This document shows, piece by piece, positions 21,654 to 25,134 of a DNA stretch of 25,134 nt. Source of the stretch: a virus; IMG/VR virus record IMGVR_UViG_3300022602_004013, positions 1-25,134 of that record; one strand, written 5' to 3'. Positions within the stretch are counted from its first letter, which is position 1; each line of letters starts with the position of its first letter. Below the pieces are notes generated by a model. The model did no database searches. It was not told where the DNA came from and was given only the letters and a program-made list of their open reading frames with translations. Both the position numbers and the translations under genes were made by a program.

Positions 21654-21679
21654 GATTACACACTCATGCGTGCGCCGTG

Positions 21680-21928
21680 TCAATCGTCATCATAATCGTT
21701 GGACTCGTAGTCATACTCATCCTCGTCATGGTCACCCTCATGGAAGTTGTCTATGGCTAGGTCAAGGTGGTTATCCTCACCCTTTATGCTATAGAAATCA
21801 TCCTGATCGAGACCCTTGTCGGCGAATATCTTGACCATCTTGTTGGCGACATCCTCCTTGCGATTGGTTGGCAGGTACTCGCTCACCAACTCCCACACGT
21901 CGAGCACAAGGCTGGGGTTCAATTCCAT
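21680..21928 (-). CDS. Small acidic conserved protein downstream of uvsX, 82 aa
   Basis: The ATG at 21928 lies four bp after the uvsX stop and has GAGGAGTG upstream, within the uvsX end. Residues 1-60 are a compact helical domain (MELNPSLVLDVWELVSEYLP; VANKMVKIFADKGLDQDDFY). Residues 62-82 are almost all Asp, Glu, Tyr and Asn, ending YDYESNDYDDD. I recall similar LNP.L.LDVW.L proteins next to uvsX in marine T4-like phages. The acidic tail may mimic DNA or contact a basic surface of a replication protein, but nothing is established. Confidence 0.75.
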   Translation of the reverse strand: MELNPSLVLDVWELVSEYLPTNRKEDVANKMVKIFADKGLDQDDFYSIKGEDNHLDLAIDNFHEGDHDEDEYDYESNDYDDD

Positions 21929-21932
21929 TCGG

Positions 21933-23012
21933 TCACTCCTCGGTCTGGCTGCCATCCGCATTGCCGTCAGCCGTATCATAGCTGGTTGGCAGCTTGCTCT
22001 CATCCCACTCGCTCATTATGAGATCGAGGAGGGAATCGGGTATGGCAGATCTGAAGTACTTATGCTCCTTGCCGGTTTTATCAGTGTACTTCAACTTGGT
22101 GCTGTCCTTGACGAGGATGCCCTTCTTCTCGAACAGATCTATGAGGCCACTGTACTCATCCATGCCCGTGTCCCACGGGATCTTGATCTCGACGGCCTCG
22201 AAAGGTTTGTTATATCTGGTCTTCATGATCTTGCAGGCAGCACGGATGCCTCTGACGTCTGTGGTCTTCTTGCCGTCCTCGTCCTCCTTGAGCTTGAGCT
22301 TGCGCATGGCAACCACGATGGAGCTTGCGTAGATGAAGCCCTGTCCGCCGGAGATCTTATCGTCCGGATCAAACATGTCCTGCGAAGCATAGCTGTGGTT
22401 GGTGACCACCAATCCCACATCGTTCTCACCAAACATGTTGACGCAGTTGCGGACCAATGCCGCAAGCGCCTTTGGCTTGCGACCCATGTCGCCCTTGAGG
22501 TCCCCTGCCTCGAACTGGTTGACGTCAGTGGGCGTCAGCAGCATGCCAAGGGAGTCCAGCACGAACAGCACCTTCGGACGCTCCTCTGGATCCATGCTGT
22601 CGTACTTGCTCTTGTAATCCTTCATGAAGTCACTGATCAGCTTGGCGACGTCGTCGATCATGGCCATGTTGATCTTTAGCAGCTTGTCGTCAGACGTGTC
22701 AACGCCTAGCGGCTGCAACCACTTCTCATCCAACGCATTCTCGGTGTCGATCACGATGGGGAATATGCCAGATTTCTGTGCGTTGCGCACGATGTTACCG
22801 CTGCAGATGAAGCTCTTGCCGGAACCCGACTGGCCTGCGAACATGGTCACCTTGCCCAGCGGGATGCCTCGATCGAAGTTACCACTGATGGCGTAGTTGA
22901 GGGCATAGTTGCCGCTGTTGATCCATGTCTTTGGATCGTGGAAGCCAACGCTAACCCCAGGTATGCTCTTGGTCAGGTCTCGGCGAAACTTGCTTATATC
23001 AAACGGGCGCAT
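21933..23012 (-). CDS. uvsX: UvsX RecA-like recombinase
   Basis: This 359-residue strand-exchange protein would form the presynaptic filament on ssDNA with UvsY and gp32. Walker A is GQSGSGKS (60-67), Walker B is VLFVLDSLGM with D153, and loop regions LVVTNHSYASQDMFDPDDKI and SGGQGFIYASS are typical. The C-terminal end is Asp/Asn/Glu-rich (TADGNADGSQTEE). I chose ATG 23012 because AGGAGG lies five nt before it; the GTG at 23018 would overlap that site. T4 UvsX is about 390 residues. The gene follows gp32 after two hairpins and leads to the small acidic gene. Confidence 0.95.
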   Translation of the reverse strand: MRPFDISKFRRDLTKSIPGVSVGFHDPKTWINSGNYALNYAISGNFDRGIPLGKVTMFAGQSGSGKSFICSGNIVRNAQKSGIFPIVIDTENALDEKWLQPLGVDTSDDKLLKINMAMIDDVAKLISDFMKDYKSKYDSMDPEERPKVLFVLDSLGMLLTPTDVNQFEAGDLKGDMGRKPKALAALVRNCVNMFGENDVGLVVTNHSYASQDMFDPDDKISGGQGFIYASSIVVAMRKLKLKEDEDGKKTTDVRGIRAACKIMKTRYNKPFEAVEIKIPWDTGMDEYSGLIDLFEKKGILVKDSTKLKYTDKTGKEHKYFRSAIPDSLLDLIMSEWDESKLPTSYDTADGNADGSQTEE

Positions 23013-23037
23013 GCCCACCTCCTATATATGATGAATG

Positions 23038-23082
23038 CCTCTACGGAGAATCCTAGAGGAGGGTGAGATCTCTCTCACCCTC
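23038..23082 (-). terminator. Tandem hairpins between gp32 and uvsX
   Basis: The first hairpin read by RNA polymerase, at 23059-23082, has a perfect 10-bp stem (GAGGGTGAGA / TCTCACCCTC) with a GAGA tetraloop on the minus strand. It is directly followed by a 6-bp stem at 23038-23059 (CCTCTA / TAGAGG). There is no U-tract. Partial termination would keep gp32 more abundant than UvsX, as in T4. Confidence 0.65.
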
Positions 23083-23097
23083 ACAATAGCCTATATC

Positions 23098-24144
23098 TCA
23101 CTTGCCCTGCTGGCGCCTGCGGATGGCAGCCAGGATGTCATCCGGGGTCTGCATCTTTGGCTTGCTCTCAGCCGATGCCGGGGCATCTGGTGTGAACGGC
23201 GGATCCTCATCCTGGGTGGTCGGCTTGGCGATCTTGCTCATGATGCTGGATGCCGTCACGCTGCCCTGTGTCGGGGCTGCTGGCGGTGCGCTGGACATCG
23301 GAGCCGAGTGCGAGTCCGAACCTCCTGCTGGGCTATCGCCGCGCATGCCGTTTGGACGGAAATACTGACCCCAACGATCGGTGTCATAGAGCTCCTCGTT
23401 CACCGAAGCATGGAACAGCTCGATGATGGCCTGAACGCCTGCATCGTCTGGTTTCTTGGGCAGGAACTGGCTGAGGTTGTAGAGACCATGCTTGTCTATA
23501 GCCGCATGCTCGGCCTCGCTGAGCGGACGCTCCTTCATGGCCCAGCTTGAGCTGGAATAGTTGGCATAGCCGCCCTTGGTCGTCTTGCTGAGGTAGAAGT
23601 CGCGACCGTGCTCATAATCAGTAGGGCTGTATTCCAGATCCTGTCGCATGAGGATGCCCTTGACGACATCAAACACGCTGGGGTTGATCACGAAGCGACG
23701 GATCGGGTTCTCTGGTGTCTGATCCTGGCCGTTGGGATTCTGCGTCACGAAACCTTGGAACAGGTAGCTCTTCTTGCGCCAATACTTGCGTGCCAGATCC
23801 TCAAGCTGTGGATCCTTCCACCACGGGCGGGTTTCCGCCGCGATCGGGCAGCTGCCTGGCTTCCACATGTCCATGCAGGGTACCTGCACCTCGACCGGTT
23901 TGCCGTCGCTCTGCCCCTTGACGCCTGGGAACGGAAGCTTGATGATCAAGCGTTCGACCCAGAAGAAATCGTTGGAATCATCGCCGTCTGGTAGGAAACG
24001 TAGTGTTGCGGTGCTGCCTTCTGGGTTGTTCCAGAACGGGTAAATGCTGTTATCCCCGCCGCCAAATGTGCCGCCTTTGTTGCGGTCTTTCTTGTCCTGC
24101 TGTGCCTGTAGCTTAGCCTGGATCTCTTTGAGTGATAGTGCCAT
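23098..24144 (-). CDS. 32: gp32-type single-stranded DNA-binding protein
   Basis: This 348-residue protein is longer than T4 gp32 (301). The OB-fold core is visible from IYPFWNN...ATLRFLPDGDD (34-55), a PCMDMWKPGSCP segment (C90, C99), WWKDPQLEDLARKYWRKKSY, LFQGFV and RRFVINPSVFDVVKGIL (about 150-166). Only two cysteines are in the region that in T4 holds a His-Cys3 zinc site, so zinc binding is not assured. Residues 270-330 are a Pro/Ser/Ala-rich linker. The very end is a helix with a basic finish (PDDILAAIRRRQQGK) instead of the acidic tail of T4 gp32. AGGAGG lies eight nt before the ATG. Confidence 0.93.
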   Translation of the reverse strand: MALSLKEIQAKLQAQQDKKDRNKGGTFGGGDNSIYPFWNNPEGSTATLRFLPDGDDSNDFFWVERLIIKLPFPGVKGQSDGKPVEVQVPCMDMWKPGSCPIAAETRPWWKDPQLEDLARKYWRKKSYLFQGFVTQNPNGQDQTPENPIRRFVINPSVFDVVKGILMRQDLEYSPTDYEHGRDFYLSKTTKGGYANYSSSSWAMKERPLSEAEHAAIDKHGLYNLSQFLPKKPDDAGVQAIIELFHASVNEELYDTDRWGQYFRPNGMRGDSPAGGSDSHSAPMSSAPPAAPTQGSVTASSIMSKIAKPTTQDEDPPFTPDAPASAESKPKMQTPDDILAAIRRRQQGK

Positions 24145-24188
24145 CTTATGTGCCTCCTAATGTGCCAAATAATGAGTTAAGATAACGA

Positions 24189-24205
24189 GGATGCTTCGCG
24201 CATCC
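24189..24205 (-). other. Short hairpin in the gp32 leader
   Basis: A 6-bp stem (GGATGC / GCATCC) with a five-base loop lies in the gp32 leader between the late box at 24219 and the ATG. T4 gp32 regulates its own mRNA through a structured leader; this hairpin could have a similar role, but no pseudoknot was established. Confidence 0.4.
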
Positions 24206-24218
24206 CCATTAACAACTA

Positions 24219-24226
24219 TATTTATG
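24219..24226 (-). promoter_or_regulatory. Late promoter (CATAAATA) upstream of gp32
   Basis: The minus strand reads GAGCATAAATATAG, 75 nt before the gp32 ATG. A TTGACA at about 24249-24244 lies upstream with an 18-bp spacer to CATAAA, so the same place may serve as an early promoter too. Confidence 0.6.
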
Positions 24227-24237
24227 CTCGGAGGGGT

Positions 24238-24270
24238 GGCATCGTGTCAAGACGATGCCTATATTTTTTT
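24238..24270 (+). terminator. Intrinsic terminator oriented to the + strand
   Basis: An 8-bp stem (GGCATCGT / ACGATGCC) with loop GTCAAG is followed by TATATTTTTTT, the best U-tract in the window. It faces rightward, although both flanking genes run leftward. On the minus strand the tract is oligo-A before the hairpin. Confidence 0.7.
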
Positions 24271-25134
24271 CAGATGCCGCTAAGCTGGCGCATCCTATCT
24301 ATCTCTGGATCTGTTTCAGGTTCCGTCTGGCCGTTGACCTCCTTGGCCATACCAGATGCCCAACGTATGTCATCCATACCCAGCATGTTGCCAGAGTTGA
24401 CATCGCCTATCATGGACATGAGCCTATCCTGATGCTCCCTGTCGCCCAGCCTCTTGGCTAACCTATCCAACATCGGAGCCAACCATGCCGGTGCCTCGGT
24501 CGTTGCCTTGTCTCCTGGGATCTCGACGTTGACCACGTATCTTGCCGCGGTGTTTAGCGCATCCATGTCAGCTTGATCGGAGCATTGGCAATCGGCTATG
24601 AATCTCTTAGAGGTGTCAGCCGCCGAATAGGTGTCATAGTTACCATGGGACGATATGATGTCATCAGCCGATCTGTATCCACGAGGTCCGCTCATCCTGC
24701 GCAATCCATGGTTGATGCCCTTCATCGCCGTCCTGACCGCCACAGCATCGTCGGTCTTGCCGGCCTTGCGCAGCAGGCTGTTGGCCCTCTTGAGCTGGAT
24801 GTAATCCTCGCTCATCCTCGAGATGCCACCACCGAGGTTGTCGTGCATGCCGCCGCCCTCGCTGATATGCCTGGCCATGGCCCTTGCTCCTGCAACGTGA
24901 CCATGTGGGTATTTGAAGCGTTCCCCATCCTTGGTCTCCACGAACACGGCATGTATCTTGCGCCAACGGCTGCCCTGCTTGCTCTCGTCTATGGGATCGC
25001 TGTGTCGTATGATCAGCTTGCTCTCACCAACGCGCTGGAAGCTGCTCTTGGTGGTGCCGTAGACCTTGCTGATGTCCTTGCTCTCTGATATCTTCTTGAT
25101 GGGATCATCCTTGAGCGCTATGGCGCTGCCAAAC
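24270..25134 (-). CDS. Conserved T4-like protein, N-terminus beyond right edge
   Basis: The frame is open from the right edge to the TGA at 24270, giving 287 visible residues. Internal GTG or ATG codons are not needed as starts, since the frame reads through to the edge with normal codon use. The first visible part (DPIKKISESKDISKVYGTTK, then SKQGSRWRKIHAVFVETKDG) is followed by ERFKYPHGHVAGARAMARHI, helical segments, and a middle with ADCQCSDQADMDALNTAARY. I recall the GERFKYP...AGARAMARH pattern from proteins conserved in marine T4-like phages with no known function. It ends directly at the oligo-A/hairpin region upstream of gp32. Confidence 0.75.
   Translation of the reverse strand, partial: FGSAIALKDDPIKKISESKDISKVYGTTKSSFQRVGESKLIIRHSDPIDESKQGSRWRKIHAVFVETKDGERFKYPHGHVAGARAMARHISEGGGMHDNLGGGISRMSEDYIQLKRANSLLRKAGKTDDAVAVRTAMKGINHGLRRMSGPRGYRSADDIISSHGNYDTYSAADTSKRFIADCQCSDQADMDALNTAARYVVNVEIPGDKATTEAPAWLAPMLDRLAKRLGDREHQDRLMSMIGDVNSGNMLGMDDIRWASGMAKEVNGQTEPETDPEIDRMRQLSGI

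Noticed and set aside
21607-21663. Extending the UvsY-like protein to the start at 21663.
   Set aside because: The extension is encoded by the hairpin stem at 21630-21653 and reads as Gly/Pro-rich nonsense; the ATG at 21606 begins the helical protein.
21816-22679. A 287-residue + strand frame opposite uvsX.
   Set aside because: It is antisense to a certain gene; the amino-acid pattern is that of a reverse-complement reading of biased codons.
24664-24966. A leftward 100-residue frame overlapping the right-edge gene.
   Set aside because: It is an out-of-frame reading of the right-edge coding sequence; the longer frame open to the window edge has the conserved GERFKYP and AGARAMARH motifs.

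Overview
The window is part of the genome of a T4-like contractile-tailed phage (Straboviridae or a related marine/freshwater T4-superfamily lineage). The evidence is a set of recognisable T4-type replication and recombination proteins: gp32 single-strand binding protein, UvsX recombinase, a UvsY-like candidate, UvsW helicase, gp41-type DnaB helicase, gp61-type primase and a likely gp62 clamp-loader subunit. Repeated TAAATA-type late promoters (T4 consensus TATAAATA) also lie in front of the virion genes. By eye the GC content is slightly above half, unlike AT-rich pelagiphages, and the host cannot be named. Genes are packed tightly, often with 4-bp ATGA overlaps, and nearly all point left. 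Three small islands on the + strand (7382-7777, 11951-12325, 15105-16678) each have their own late promoter. No tRNA, rRNA, CRISPR or transposon was seen. No gene-free stretch exceeds about 150 bp.

Region 1 (1-7777) is a late, virion-type cluster. It holds a large partial structural protein with a duplicated helical domain, an A-type Fe-S carrier (IscA/HesB-like), several conserved T4-like proteins of unknown role, an abundant-looking structural protein with its own late promoter and terminator, a 630-residue protein with two hydrophobic segments, and a + strand gene whose N-terminus resembles a prohead-protease-processed capsid protein.

Region 2 (7780-12325) is the primase - nucleotidyltransferase/cupin - helicase operon, followed by a virion-type gene and a divergent small gene. 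An enzyme that looks like sugar-nucleotide metabolism sits between the two halves of the primosome and is translationally coupled to both.

Region 3 (12326-14964) is an early operon behind a good sigma70-like promoter. It encodes a probable gp62, a zinc-finger protein, a small coiled-coil protein, a very small DnaE/PolIII-alpha-like protein that keeps all three catalytic aspartates, and an unknown protein. Region 4 (15001-16678) is a duplicated cassette of two + strand tail-type genes with an identical 60-bp leader. The longer gene looks like the shorter one with a beta-repeat domain inserted.

Region 5 (16765-25134) is recombination and repair: a conserved unknown, UvsW interrupted in its P-loop by a 370-residue LAGLIDADG intein, an AAA ATPase behind a TTGACA promoter, the UvsY-like gene, a small acidic protein, UvsX, gp32, and a partial conserved gene at the right edge. 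Together these suggest a full phage replisome and recombination-dependent replication module interleaved with late virion genes, with the polymerase, clamp and most capsid genes outside the window.
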